A stretch of 64,000 nucleotides of DNA, from assembly GCA_037974965.1 (NCBI GenBank), contig JBBPFI010000002.1:620001-684000 (forward strand), in the 5' to 3' direction. The stretch's first letter is position 1. Every line of letters begins with the position of its first letter. The stretch is from Dacryopinax spathularia (lineage: Eukaryota > Basidiomycota > Dacrymycetes > Dacrymycetales > Dacrymycetaceae). Shown piece by piece: positions 26,492-37,850 of the stretch. The position numbers and the translations under genes are program-made. The notes under the pieces were generated by a model. The model did no database searches and was not told where the DNA came from. It worked only from the letters and a program-made list of their open reading frames with translations.

Positions 26492-28708
26492 TCATGTCGC
26501 GCGTTCCAAACCCCAGACTTCCTCATACCACGCTAGCTCCCTTTCTGCAGCATCTCTCATAGTCTCGGCTTTCCTCCATCCATGACCCTCCCCTTCAAAT
26601 ACAACTAAATCCACCTTGCCTTGTCGTTCCCGGATCTTCTTCAGTATAAGCTCAGCTTGGTTGGGCGGCACGACCGGATCGATCGATCCTTGCAGCAGCT
26701 GGGCCGCCGGTCCCAGTTAGTATGCTTGGCTCGGCATGTATGTAAATCAGCAGAACTGACCAAAAGAGGCGCTCTAATCATCTCGGCTTTGTTAACTGGC
26801 GAACGATCCCGCAGAACATGTGGAATTTCATCCACAGTACCGCCAAGCAATTTATCACCGTACCTTGTGCGGCGTCAGCAGCCATTTCCCGTCCCCGGAA
26901 GATTAGGAACACGAACCTAGATTCGAACTTATGTGTATCTCCGGCGAGAGCCTTCAGGTCGCTAATCCCAAACAAGCTCACCCCCGCCGTGAACACATCG
27001 GGATAATCGCAGAGCGCGGCCAGGACCGTGAACCCTCCCGAAGAACGGCCCCGAATGCCAATGCGCCGCATATCGATCAAACCCCGTTCACCAAGGGCGG
27101 CAACACAGGCTGCCGCGTCACGCACATCTACGACGCCCCACTGACCGTTCAAGCGATCTCGATAGGACTTCCCATATCCTGTGCTGCCGCCATATTGAAC
27201 ATCTATCCATGCATAGCCACGTGTGGTGTAGAACTGAACGCCCAGATTAAGTCCAGGGTGAGCGGCGCCTACAGCCCGATGAGCCCGGTCATGCAACTTC
27301 TTCTAGACGGCCTTACCGGTGGGGCCGCCGTGTACGGAAATCAACGCAGGCGGTTTCTCGCCCTCCATGGCAGCGTAATCCGGGTTGTGAGGAGCATAAT
27401 ATAGTACATGAAGAGGTCCGTTCGGCGTCCGCAGCGTCATCGGCTGTGCGTGAGAGAACAGGTCGGGCGAGAGGTCGAGCGTGCCAGGGCATTTTATTGT
27501 CTCGAAACTCACGCTGTCCTCCTTGACAGTAAGCAAGATCAGTGAGAGAGGCGTCACATCGGTCGCACCGAGCATGACCGCCTGGGTGTCTGTCAGTGGC
27601 CAGAGCTGAGCCATGGCTACGAAGGGAACTTCCAGCCGTTTTAGTTGCGCGGACGCGCTATCGTGTAGAGTAAGCAGGTTAAGTCGATCGATACCCTTTT
27701 CGACGGAGATAGTCAAGACCTTCTTTGCCGTCAGCGCAGCGAGAGAGGAGTTGCCGAACGTCCAGTGAGGGGTAGCAAATTCTTCGCTTACAGGCTCTGG
27801 CAAAAGGGGCCTGGACTTGCCTGCAGAGACATCGTATATCCATGGGTTCCAGTAGCCGGATACGTCGCTCTGGAAGAGGAGGGCAGTTGGGGAGAGCCAG
27901 ACGGGTTCGGCTATGGAGACCGATCCTTCCTGTCCAGCGACTATCCTGGCATCCCCGACGACGACAGTCGAACCAGTCACGTCGACAGGAGCAAGCTTAA
28001 GCAGGGAGCCGTCCCAAGGCATGTTCGGATGCATCCTGCAGCCAGATTAGTGACTTAATCACGGAGTAGGATGGGTAAATCACCATTGCATCCACGTGAG
28101 CCATTTCCCGTCCGGGCTCCAACGTGGTGAGGAATAAAAGTCTGCGCCCGTAGCGACAGCCTTGGGGTCCTTGCCACCGTAGAGAAGAACTAAGGAATTG
28201 ACGACGTCCGTTGGCCGGGGCTGGGTGTGGTCCTCCATGACCGCTACGAGAATATTGGGCTCCTTTGGGTATGGTCGGAAGTCGGCGTACCGCAAATCTC
28301 TATTCTCTGTACAGTTTGAGCCCGCGCCTCTCTTCTCAGTCCAGAAACCGACCTACCAGGGGTGAACGGCTCCAGCTGACCATGCCTCGCCACGTAGATC
28401 CTCCCACTTCCGTAGTCGCTGAACCAAACACGGTCCTGGTCTGCCCAAAACGCTCCTCCTCCATACTCGTGTACGCCCGTCCTGGCATTCCAACCCGAGC
28501 CGAAGACGTCTTCCTCCTTATTCAGGTCCGCAAGAGACCGGCTGACAATGACGGACCGGCCACCTTCCGATGGACGTGATTCGAGGTGGTAGATAGTTTG
28601 AGTTGACTGGTCCGTAGCGACTGCAGCATATGAGGTGGACGAAGCTGTCAGTGCTTCTACGGTGAGCGGAGACTTCCACGTGCCGTACGGGGCGATGGTG
28701 GGTGGCAT
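26492..28708 (-). CDS. Serine peptidase of family S9 (prolyl oligopeptidase/acyl-peptide hydrolase type)
   Basis: Exons (descending) 28708-28357, 28306-28084, 28035-27317, 27268-26917, 26863-26761, 26698-26492; 651 aa. The N-terminal half is a WD/Kelch-like propeller (HEYGGGAFWADQDRVWFSDY, SPRWSPDGKWLTWMQW). The C-terminal alpha/beta-hydrolase has the oxyanion strand ISVHGGPTG, QYGGSTGYGKSYRDRL, the nucleophile GRSSGGFTVLAAL, the acid LLQGSIDPVVPPNQAE and the His EGEGHGW. It probably cleaves short peptides in the cytosol; no signal peptide is seen. Intron 4 (26864-26916) ends AAG. The upstream in-frame extension to 28741 begins with GTG, so the ATG at 28708 is preferred. Its stop faces the ThDP enzyme stop 63 bp away. 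Confidence 0.92.
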
Positions 28709-29163
28709 CGTTGGTGTAGTGTAGCGTGCGGTATGTTTCACGTCACCGGAGAGACGAGAAGGGATCGACGTTCGGTATCGTGCACTAAGGTACGTTGCGA
28801 GAGTTGTCTGAGCAGACTTTAAATGAGAACCGAAGCCCTTCCAGTGTGGTTTCAGTGGAAGGACATGAACGTTGGGAAGAGTTAACTCGTTGAGCGAAGG
28901 GGTGCCTCTATCAATGATACTACTTAGTAGTCAGTATCGTACTGCCGCACACGATAACCCCTACTCTCACGTGATTGTCATCAACGCCTCTTTCGGCATC
29001 CCTCTTTCAACCCTTTCACACCGTCCCGCCACAATAACTAACAATACTCAACCAACAAATCTCAACCACCTCATTCCACATTTATCATCGGATGAATCGC
29101 AGTTGAAGGACTTGGATGTGGGATCATCTCACGGGTGGGTGGTATTGAGCGGCTCCATCCGCC
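28709..29163. promoter_or_regulatory. Divergent promoter region, S9 peptidase / WDR59
   Basis: About 455 bp between divergent genes. It is C/T- and A-rich near the plus-strand gene (29015-29080, AACTAACAATACTC-type sequence). No defined factor site was recognised. Confidence 0.4.
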
Positions 29164-32100
29164 ATGGCGAGCGAGAATGCCGTTCCTCCTGCGAGCATCC
29201 CCCTGCCGGGCACAAGCCCAGAAGATCCGTCAGCACGAGGTTCATTCGACAATGAGTCAGAGTCTAGCACGGGCGCGTACGCGATGATTGCCACCTGTAA
29301 CATGCTGATAATGTGTCAGATCCCGTCGGCAAAAGCACATTCTACCAGAAGTTCAAGATCGACTTCCGGGAGCCTGTTGGGAATGTGAGCAACGATCAAC
29401 GGGCTGAGCTTTCTGTCGTTTTGCTCACTGCCTTGCAGCTGAGTATCTCACCCGCCGGCAGGGATGTCGTACTGGCCGCACGCAAGGGCCTATTCGTTGT
29501 CGACCTCGAGCAGCCTTACTCATCTCCTCGCTTCCTCCCCCAAGGCGGCACGTGGGAGGTTGCTGACGTGCAGTGGAACCCCCACCCCTCTCGTGCCGAG
29601 CTCATCGTGTCTACCTCTTCGCAAAAGTTGCTCATATGGAACCTCTACCTCAGCGGGAAGAGTAGCATCGACCAGATCTTGCATGCGCACTACCGCGCCA
29701 TCACGGACTTGAACTGGCATGCTTACGAGCCCGAGGTGATCGCTAGTTGTGGTATTGACAGCTGGATATGGAGCTGGGATTTGAGGCAAGGACCGAAACC
29801 AGCTATGGGCTTCTGTGCATGGAATGGTCTGTCCTGTCCCGTTCTTAACGTCGGAGTGACCTGCTCATGTTGGCGTAGCAAGTGCAACCCAAGTCAAGTG
29901 GAACCGGCAAGATCATCACCTTCTCGCCTCGTCGCACGACAACTGCGTCCTCGTTTGGGACCGGCGCAAGGGCTCTATTCCACTAATCACGATGCGCGCA
30001 CACGACACCAAAATCTATGGCATTGACTGGAGTCGTCGGCGGCGGAATGAGATCGTTACGTGCGGACTGGATAAGACGATCAAGTTTTGGCGGTTTGATG
30101 AGATGTCGCGCGTCCCGCATGCATCACTGGATAAAGTGCCGAGGGAGATCGGAGCGGGCGAGAAAGACTTTCAGCCGGCAAGCATAATTCATACGGGATA
30201 TCCGGTTTGGAGGGCTAGGCATTTGCCCTTCGGGCATGGCGTGCTTAGTATGGCTCAGAGAGGAGAAAACGCACTTGATATGTGGGGGTTTAGCAGTACT
30301 GAGAAGCCGGTACATCGCTTCGAGGGCCATACGAATGTGGTCAAGGAATTCGTTTGGCGGACGAAGGGCGGAGCAGATCTTGATCATGGTATATACTCCC
30401 AAAATTGAACGTGGGGCGCCCTGACGAAAGGTTAGATGACCGCGAGTTTCAGCTCATCACCTGGTCCAAAGACAACTCGTTGCGTGGATGGCCACTCGAC
30501 CGCTCCATCGCCGAACGCGTCGGCTTCCGTGCAGGAGCGAAGATCAAGGTCATCCACTCCCGGCGGAACGCACCCGACATTTCCTTTCGCCTCCCACCGG
30601 AACCGTCACCAGCCAGAAAAGTTACGTTTTCAGCGCCTGTTGCTGGCCGTTCGATTCTTGCTGGCGTAAGGGCCACGCCTGCACATGGCAATCTGAAGAC
30701 ACCGCGGATTGACACAGAAAGGGAAAACTTGAAAGTGACCCGCACAGGAAGGCCGAAGAAAGCGACGTTCCATGATGGCGGCTACATGACCCGTGGTCAC
30801 ACACGTGGGCGACCGGCCAGACCCGGGTTGGACCAAATGACCTGGATCTCAAGCGTCAAGCTGGAGAAACAGACCGAGCTGGTCACCAATTCTCACTCCC
30901 CCGAGCATCCGAACTCTAGACCGCTCTCCAGAGGCCAGTCGCGCTCTCGAGCTAGCTCGCTGGAAAAGGCAAGCACAAAACGGACGAGGAGCTCGAGCAG
31001 GGAACCCGAGGATAGTCGTCCTTCCGACATTGCGCAAGAAATGGCGGCTGTTGCTCAGGCATTCTCGCCGAGAGTCAAGTTCGAGAAGGCTAGTCTCTTC
31101 TTGCGCTTTTTTGCCTTATTCACGGAGTGCTCCTAGATTGATGTGACCGCACGAACTTGCACTATCTCCCTGCATGGGCCATGGTTAGAATCTGATTCTG
31201 TCTTCCTTCGTGTCATTTTCACTTTTCCTCCAAATTATCCCCGGTCCAATAGCCTATCCAGCACACCACACATCGAGCTGGAAAAGACGTCTACGCTACC
31301 CTTGCGGACTCGGGCATACCTGCTGCGTCACTTGCGCGAGCTCCGGATGAGGCGACGACCGTGTCTCGAGGCCTGCGTTCGGTTCTTGCTCGGAATACCA
31401 GATATGCAAGGCAGGTACAACGGCACCGACCCATTCGATGACGATGATGAGTCGGACGATGAGGAACGTGGAAGGCTATCCACTCGCGAGGCGCTGGCAA
31501 GGAAGTTAAACGTGAACACACCAACCCCACCAAGAGGTGGAGCTTCGTTCGGTCCAAATGGTAAGCTGCGTGGACATAGCTATATGTCTGGGGTCTGATT
31601 TGGAACAGGCGAGCTTGTGTACTTCTACATGCCCACTTTGCGAATCCTGGCGCCAGGGCGGATGAAGACATCGCGATCCCCTTCTGTCGTCTCATCGCGA
31701 CCAACCACTGTGTCCGACAAGGCAAGATTGTGGGATACCGAATCCAACCCTCTTAACACAGCCATGGCAGGCTTGCTCCGAATGTCCCATGCCCTTGATG
31801 TCACGGAGCCTGACACGACGAATCGTACCACGATCAAGGCCCCTGCTGGCGAGGCTGGTGCACCGCAACTAGTGAGTTGTATACTGAACCTGGTCTGACG
31901 ATCTGATTTGTTCACTTCGATCGTGTCTTCTCCCAGTCGGGCGCCGTAGGAAAAGCCCGAACGAAGGGATCCGGCGCCCCAAACGATCAGGGTGAACGTC
32001 TGGCTCTGCGGACCACCGTCATCTCACCGCCGAAAGTCCATATTCGCGATCTCTCCCACTTCATGCCTAGCGACAGGGAACTGGCCAAAGATTACTCGTG

Positions 32101-33812
32101 CCGCAGAGGAAACCTGGCTGGTCTGTGCCAGCATAACGCTGCAGTGGCTCGCAAGCACGGTCGGCCGGACCATGAGCGAATATGGCTGGGACTCCTATCC
32201 ATTGTTCAAGTATCAGCGGAAGACCACACTGGATTGGAAGATGTGCAACAAGCCACATGGCTCTCCCTAGGCAGTCCTCTCGCTCGGGAAATGGTGAAAT
32301 CCTTGTGAGCCTGTCCTGTCGCCATGCCTAAATACGCATGCATTGATTTTTGCGTAAAGCCTCTCTGAAGCTGAGTCTTCCAGGGATGTGCAGATGTTGG
32401 GCATGATTGCGTGCACTCTGCTGCAGAGTCGCGGTAGGAAGCGGCCCCGTCCGAGCGCTCCGGCTACTCCTACTTTCGCGGTCCGACCGCGTGCGGGCAC
32501 ATTCTCGTTGAAGTCGCCTCTAGAGATCCGGCTACAAATCCCTCCGCCAACGCCGCCGCTCTTGCAAGCTTCACCTGCTGCCAATAGCCCCAGTCCACCA
32601 TCGGTACCGTCCACGTCGTCGCGCAATAGTAGCTCATGGTCTAGCCTCGCATCGAAGTTATTGCGAGCAGCGAGCGACACGACACCGCCTCCGTCAGGCT
32701 TGTCTCGCACACGAACCTTATCGCAGGAGGTCAAAGCCAATGGTAGCTCACCGGAACGTGCAATAAACTCCATCCCAGTGAAATCGCCCTGGAAGGCCTC
32801 CCAGGCTCGCCTTACGCGACTGGCCGACAAGCTCACGAATGACGGCTCCTCGCCCACCGGCTATAAGGCGCTCACGGACCCTGTTAGGTCCCTTGCTGGA
32901 AACGCAGGCAAAATGTTAGTTACATTTATGTCGGATGGCCACCCGCCTCAGCGAGAACATGCGTCGAGAATCTCTAGGCTGAAACCTACACCTGAGCATC
33001 CACGTCTGACTCTACGATGGAGGAAAGAGCGCTACAGGTACTCACCCGCTCCAGACTGCTTGTGTGATCTTGCGATGACTGATACTCCCGCAGCTCGTCT
33101 CCGTCACGTTTCTTCACAGCCGCGATGGAGGCCCAGCTTCGGGATTACATCACCGCCTATGCTGAAGTGCTTCTGCGCTGGCAGCTCTTCCAACGCCGTG
33201 CTGAGCTCTGTGAAGCAAGCTTTGTGTCTCAGTCCAAGTCGCAAGGTCTCGATGAAGGACGGAGGATCCTGGACGGCAACACAGATAGCCTGGGAGCTCT
33301 CCTCGGTACGCTTTCCCTTTTCGATGGTGAAGGAGAGGTTGTCATGCTGGTATAGGCCTACAAGAATGTTGTCAGCGTTGTCATGAGCGCATGGTTCGTC
33401 CGGGCGGGGGAGGCCAGTGCGAGCGATGCCGCGTTATCCCCACCAGGCCAAAATGCGCCCTGTGCCGATTGCCGGTAGCGCGTAAGTATCGATGTAGTCA
33501 ATAGATTTCGCGATATACTGACGTGTTCACACAGGGTTAGATCGGGTCTGCTTCCTCTGTGGACACTTTACGCATGATGCGTGCCGCGATTCGCTCGTGC
33601 ACCGACTGGGTCTTGCGTCTGCATCGAAATACATCTGTCCAACAGGTTGCGGATGCAGGTGTAACGCAACAGGGCTATTCTACCCGTATGAAGACCCCTT
33701 CGAGCTGGCCGGAAAGGGGGCTGTTATAGGGCGCAGCGGCTCGCCGGATACCACCGCCATGCTTACCCCGAGGGGAAGGTCCTCGGTCAGGCCTGAAGTG
33801 GCGGCCACATAG
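29164..33812 (+). CDS. WDR59/Mtc5 homologue, SEACAT (GATOR2) subunit
   Basis: Exons 29164-29272, 29320-29384, 29439-29826, 29879-30388, 30436-31088, 31137-31560, 31609-31871, 31937-32304, 32384-33037, 33094-33305, 33365-33481, 33535-33812; 1346 aa. An N-terminal WD40 propeller (VGNLSISPAGRDVVLAARKG, LLASSHDNCVLVWDRRKGS, VTCGLDKTIKFWRFDE) is followed by an RWD domain (CTISLHGPWLESDSVFLRVI, FPPNYP) and a C-terminal cysteine-rich zinc module (CQRCHE, CERCRV, CALCRLPVARLDRVCFLCGH, CPTGCGCRCN). Yeast Mtc5/human WDR59 belong to the vacuole/lysosome-associated complex that controls TORC1 in response to amino acids. Introns 1 (29273-29319) and 5 (31089-31136) are GC-AG; the intron at 33306-33364 ends AAG. 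The Ser/Pro-rich middle (residues about 840-1050) looks disordered. Confidence 0.92.
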
Positions 33813-34919
33813 CAAGCTTGCCCTGGTCAGCTACGCCTTGCCGTTTACTAACCCCAAGCGTTCGGCAGGCGCTCAGCCCAGCCACTACTGTCACTTTGAC
33901 GGAATGGTCGGGTCGCGACAGGAGCCAAGGGGATATCAGTCTTGTGACTAATGAACAGTTCCTGTTTCATGTAGCTGTAATTTGCCGTAGGGGCGACCCG
34001 ATGAACCCGGGAGCACGTGGATATCAATGGATTATAATGTCCTACTTGACCGAGAATATGAAAGCGGATTTGGAGTCGAGCCATTTTGCGGGGATCCGGT
34101 GGCAAGGCCGACGGCTTCCGTTGTAACCCGGGTTCTATGGTTTCCGGGGCAAAAAGCCGAAGGGGGACTGCCGGAAAGGGAGAGGAGGCTGGGGGGATCA
34201 TGCGGGGGATGAACGGGTTTAAGGTGTGAAGGTGAAAGGAGTGGGTGAACTGCCACCGTTCGAATTCCGAATCTTTCACCAACGGGGCGAGAAGCGCCGA
34301 GCGGTCGGCTGAGCGATGACAGCTCCTCTGGGGTCGGGAACGACGGGCGCCACCGACCGAGCTGCTGTTTTGCACGAGGAGAATGAAGAGAGGTCAAGAA
34401 ATTATTCCGGACATCGGGTAGGATTGGATGGGATTGGGTGGCATTGGCGGTCAGCCGCGGCGTATGAATATACATTGTGTGGAAATGGTTTGATGCGCGC
34501 CCCTTCCAGACAGATTGTTGGACCAAAAACTTGGACGAATTACCCCGCTAATACCAGCCAGCGACCGCGGGTTGTCCACCCTCTCAGCACGTCACTCTAT
34601 CATCGCCCCACTCTCCCTCTCTTTGCACGTTATCTTATACTTCGTCGAAGCTTTTCCAGGCCATACCGTGCTTCTTTCAACAGGCGCCACCAGCCCAACA
34701 CCAGGGTCGACAACGGGTTCGACTCAGTTACCGGTGTACCCCCCCTTTTGACCAAATGAAAACTTGCCGACCAAAGACTGGATCTTCCCGCTAGTCTTTC
34801 TTACTACCTACCATTAGCGCCATTGGAGTGCCTGGTCCAAGCTGGTAGCTGCTCGATATCGCACCTGCCTGCACTATCAGCCGGTGAACCTACCATCCTC
34901 TGCATATACCCAGCAAGCC
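33813..34919. other. 1.1 kb intergenic, promoter of F-box gene
   Basis: No gene is supported on either strand; minus-strand ORFs of up to 175 codons lack family features. A pyrimidine-rich tract at about 34590-34640 just upstream of the F-box gene resembles a fungal core promoter. Confidence 0.5.
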
Positions 34920-36852
34920 ATGCTCGGCATACTCCCCGCCGAGACGCTCCTCGAGATCCTCACCTTCCTGCCCCTGTCGGACTTGAACGCCGTCCGGCTC
35001 ACATGCAGGGATTGGCACCGGCTAGTGCAGGCGAATGAGGAATACCTCTTCCGACGGTGGTTTCGCGCATCCAGGGAGGATAGGGGGAGCTTGAGCGAGC
35101 TGGTGCATGCCAAGGGGAAGGATGCGCTCAGATGGTTGGATGGAGTGGAGACGTGGAAGGCATTGGGTGTGCCCCTTCAACTTTCCCCATCGCAACGATT
35201 TGCTGACAGTTTTGTGCAGTCCGGAGACATCTCCTGCTGGAACGAAGCTGGACGGGCAAGGGAAAAGCCGTCATCCGTTACCTGCGCTCGTCCAGCCATA
35301 TGGTCCACCGGTTCAAAGTGGATGAATTGGAGCAAACGCTCATCATTTCGAATAACTCTGGTGCGTTAACCTAACCCCATCTTTGGGGACATTAGCCCCA
35401 CACGCCATTTTCTGAATCTGTCGCTGATCATAGGCTCCTTGACAGGCGGTCTGAAAATAGCGGATATCGACTCAGACGAGATCCTGTGGTCGCTGCCACC
35501 GGTGCGCGTGCTGCCTTCACCTTGTTTTATCTTGCGACTGACTTGCGTGCAGCGCTATGTGGATGCGTACGCGCACGTGGAATACGACTCCACATACGGC
35601 TATTTGGCTTTTAACCGCTCTTCACACGACATTGACCTTTGGCAACGATCCAACGATCCGTTGCACCCTCTTGCCCGCCCCTCGCAACTCCAATCCATGC
35701 TCTACGCCAACGATGGGCCCCGCCCTGGAAGGGGGAAGCTCGTTCCCGTCGCCTCTCTCCATCATGCTGGCCAGACTCGTGCCTTTCGACTCGTCTATCC
35801 CACCCTACTTGTGGCAAGTCAGGAAGCTGGCACAGCATACGTGTGGGACCTTCCTACACTCACTTGCAAGGAAATCAACGTCGGCCCCGGCTGGACGCCA
35901 TGGGGCCAACAGTGGATTTACTATGTTGAAGTGAGCGCGAGACATGTCTTCGTCTGCTCCGATCACCAGGTTAAGGTGTTTGCGAGAGAGGATGGAACGT
36001 GTATCCTGGAGTTCCCACCCTCGAACAGCCTACTTAACTCCCCTGCGCGGCAACAGATGATTAGCTATGTCCTCGAACGAAACCCCGTTACTCGTCTACC
36101 TCTGCCGGACTCGGTTCACAGGAATATTCCGGACAAACCTCTCCATGCAGTTGCAGCCTGTACTCTAGCGAGCCCCTCTCGGACCCTCAAGGAAGCGCAA
36201 GAAGCAGACCTAGAGGCCGAGGACGTGGACTGGCAACCCGACCTCGAAGCTCTCGCGCATGGCGGCGGGCTCTCCGCGTTCTCGGCGGTGCACGTTTCAC
36301 CTGATGGAAAGGACTTTATTGCTGTGCATACGAAAGAGTGCCTCTATTACGTCAGGGATTTTGCTAAGGGCGTCGAGGGTATCGAGGAGCGGACGTCGGT
36401 GTTGAGGTTCACGAGCGCGAGCATCCAGAACCTAGCGTTTGATGGACGGCGAGCGCTTGTCACGACCGTACGCCGTCAATGCATTTCCTCTCTATTACGT
36501 ACTTATCCCCCAACCAGTCGAAAGGGGTGTACATCCTTACTCCGAATCTCAGCTGGACGCCCAGTTCCGAACAGGGTCCTTTCGCGCTGCACATGGTCAC
36601 ACCCTTCACGGACCGCTACGCTCTCACCCATCTGTCTTGTGCCCAGCTCACACAGACGGCCATCTGGCTTACGTGGCACCCTGGGGTCAGAACTTTCCAT
36701 ATGAATGCAGAAGGGATACGTGAGTGCCGTAGACTCTCCGTGGAAACGCACAGGACTGATGTAGTGTTGCATCAACAGCGGTGGAGGTGAATGGGATCAG
36801 GAACGCACCGCTGATACATTATGTGGATTTCACATATGATTCGGAGGCCTGA
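34920..36852 (+). CDS. F-box protein with a C-terminal beta-propeller-like region
   Basis: Exons 34920-35166, 35220-35360, 35434-35501, 35553-36467, 36518-36719, 36779-36852; 548 aa. The F-box lies at the very N terminus (MLGILPAETLLEILTFLPLS, DLNAVRLTCRDWHRLV). Later segments look like irregular WD-type blades: DIDLWQRSND, LLVASQEAGTAYVWDLPTLT, HVFVCSDHQVKVFAREDGT, FSAVHVSPDGKDFIAVHTK and TAIWLTWHPGVRTFHM. It is probably a substrate receptor of an SCF ubiquitin ligase; the target is unknown. No upstream in-frame ATG closer to consensus was found, although an ORF extension of 12 residues exists without ATG. All introns are GT-AG. No orthologue in yeast is recognised. Confidence 0.85.
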
Positions 36853-37850
36853 GAAGAGGTCTGGGAGGTTGCATCGCCACCTTTCTATCTAAAGCACCGA
36901 TCTTATCAAAAACCACGATCACCAACCCAAGACTTCTACGAAATGATCACGCTCGAGTTGACGGTCCTGCAAACGGGAACTCGTTGTGGACTGTATCCAA
37001 AGTTGATCTTCTTTATCCGGCATTCTTCGTTACTCGCTATGATCGCAATCCTCTTTCCACTTGGTTTCCATCGATGGTCTTCCGAGGGGTTGCCTCCGTC
37101 GGCTTGGGGTGTTGTTTGCTGCTTTTAGGGAGGCCCTTGTTTTGTGTATCAAATGCATGGACCCTCCTATTCTGCCACTTCCCCACCATTTCTGCGCATC
37201 TATTTTGCCCAGCTAACCCTGCATGCATCTAAACTCGATCTCGATTCGATTATCACTGGTTATCGCTCATAACTAATTCTCCCTACAAATTTCTACACTA
37301 CTGCAGTGTTCTATATCAACAGGAGTCACGCGGGAGGGCCTGAACTGTTTCAGTAGTTTTTGCCAGTCGTCTTAACTGAGCAGTTTGCAGTTTGCTCGTT
37401 ACCCTCCAACGAGCAGAAATCTCGTATCCGGTCTGTGGGGCGTGCAAGCTTTTTAGACTGGTTTTGTTGAAAGCGCTCACTGGGCGGGGGAGCACGGCGA
37501 CAAATACCAGTGATCAAGCGCCAGTCAGTTGACAGCGAAGAGTTCGCAATTGTAACAATGTCTAAAATTGTAGACTTCCATTTTTTGGCTGGGTTTTCGA
37601 ATAACAATGTGGTGAGTATCCAAGTGGCGATATCATATGGATATTTTCCAGATCGCCAGCCTTGGTCCACAGAGACGGCGTAGCAATTGCCTGTTGGGCC
37701 GTCGTATTGTGGGGCGTGCGCGCCTCGCTGAAAACGCTTCCGAGAACGAGCGCTATTTTACAACAGCGGCCCTTTGAGCGCATACCACCACCTCTTCTTT
37801 AACTTAGACCTGAGTACGGGAATTGCTACTGCTTCTTAAAGCGGAAAACG
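36853..37850. other. 1 kb intergenic between F-box gene and MTR4
   Basis: The interval holds the 3' UTR of the F-box gene and the MTR4 promoter. I see no coding pattern, tRNA or repeat. ORFs of 60-106 codons on both strands appear random. Confidence 0.5.

Noticed and set aside
29302-29319. A GT donor at 29297 giving a 23-nt intron in WDR59
   Set aside because: Far below the 45-nt minimum seen elsewhere; the GC donor at 29273 gives a normal 47-nt intron with the same acceptor.
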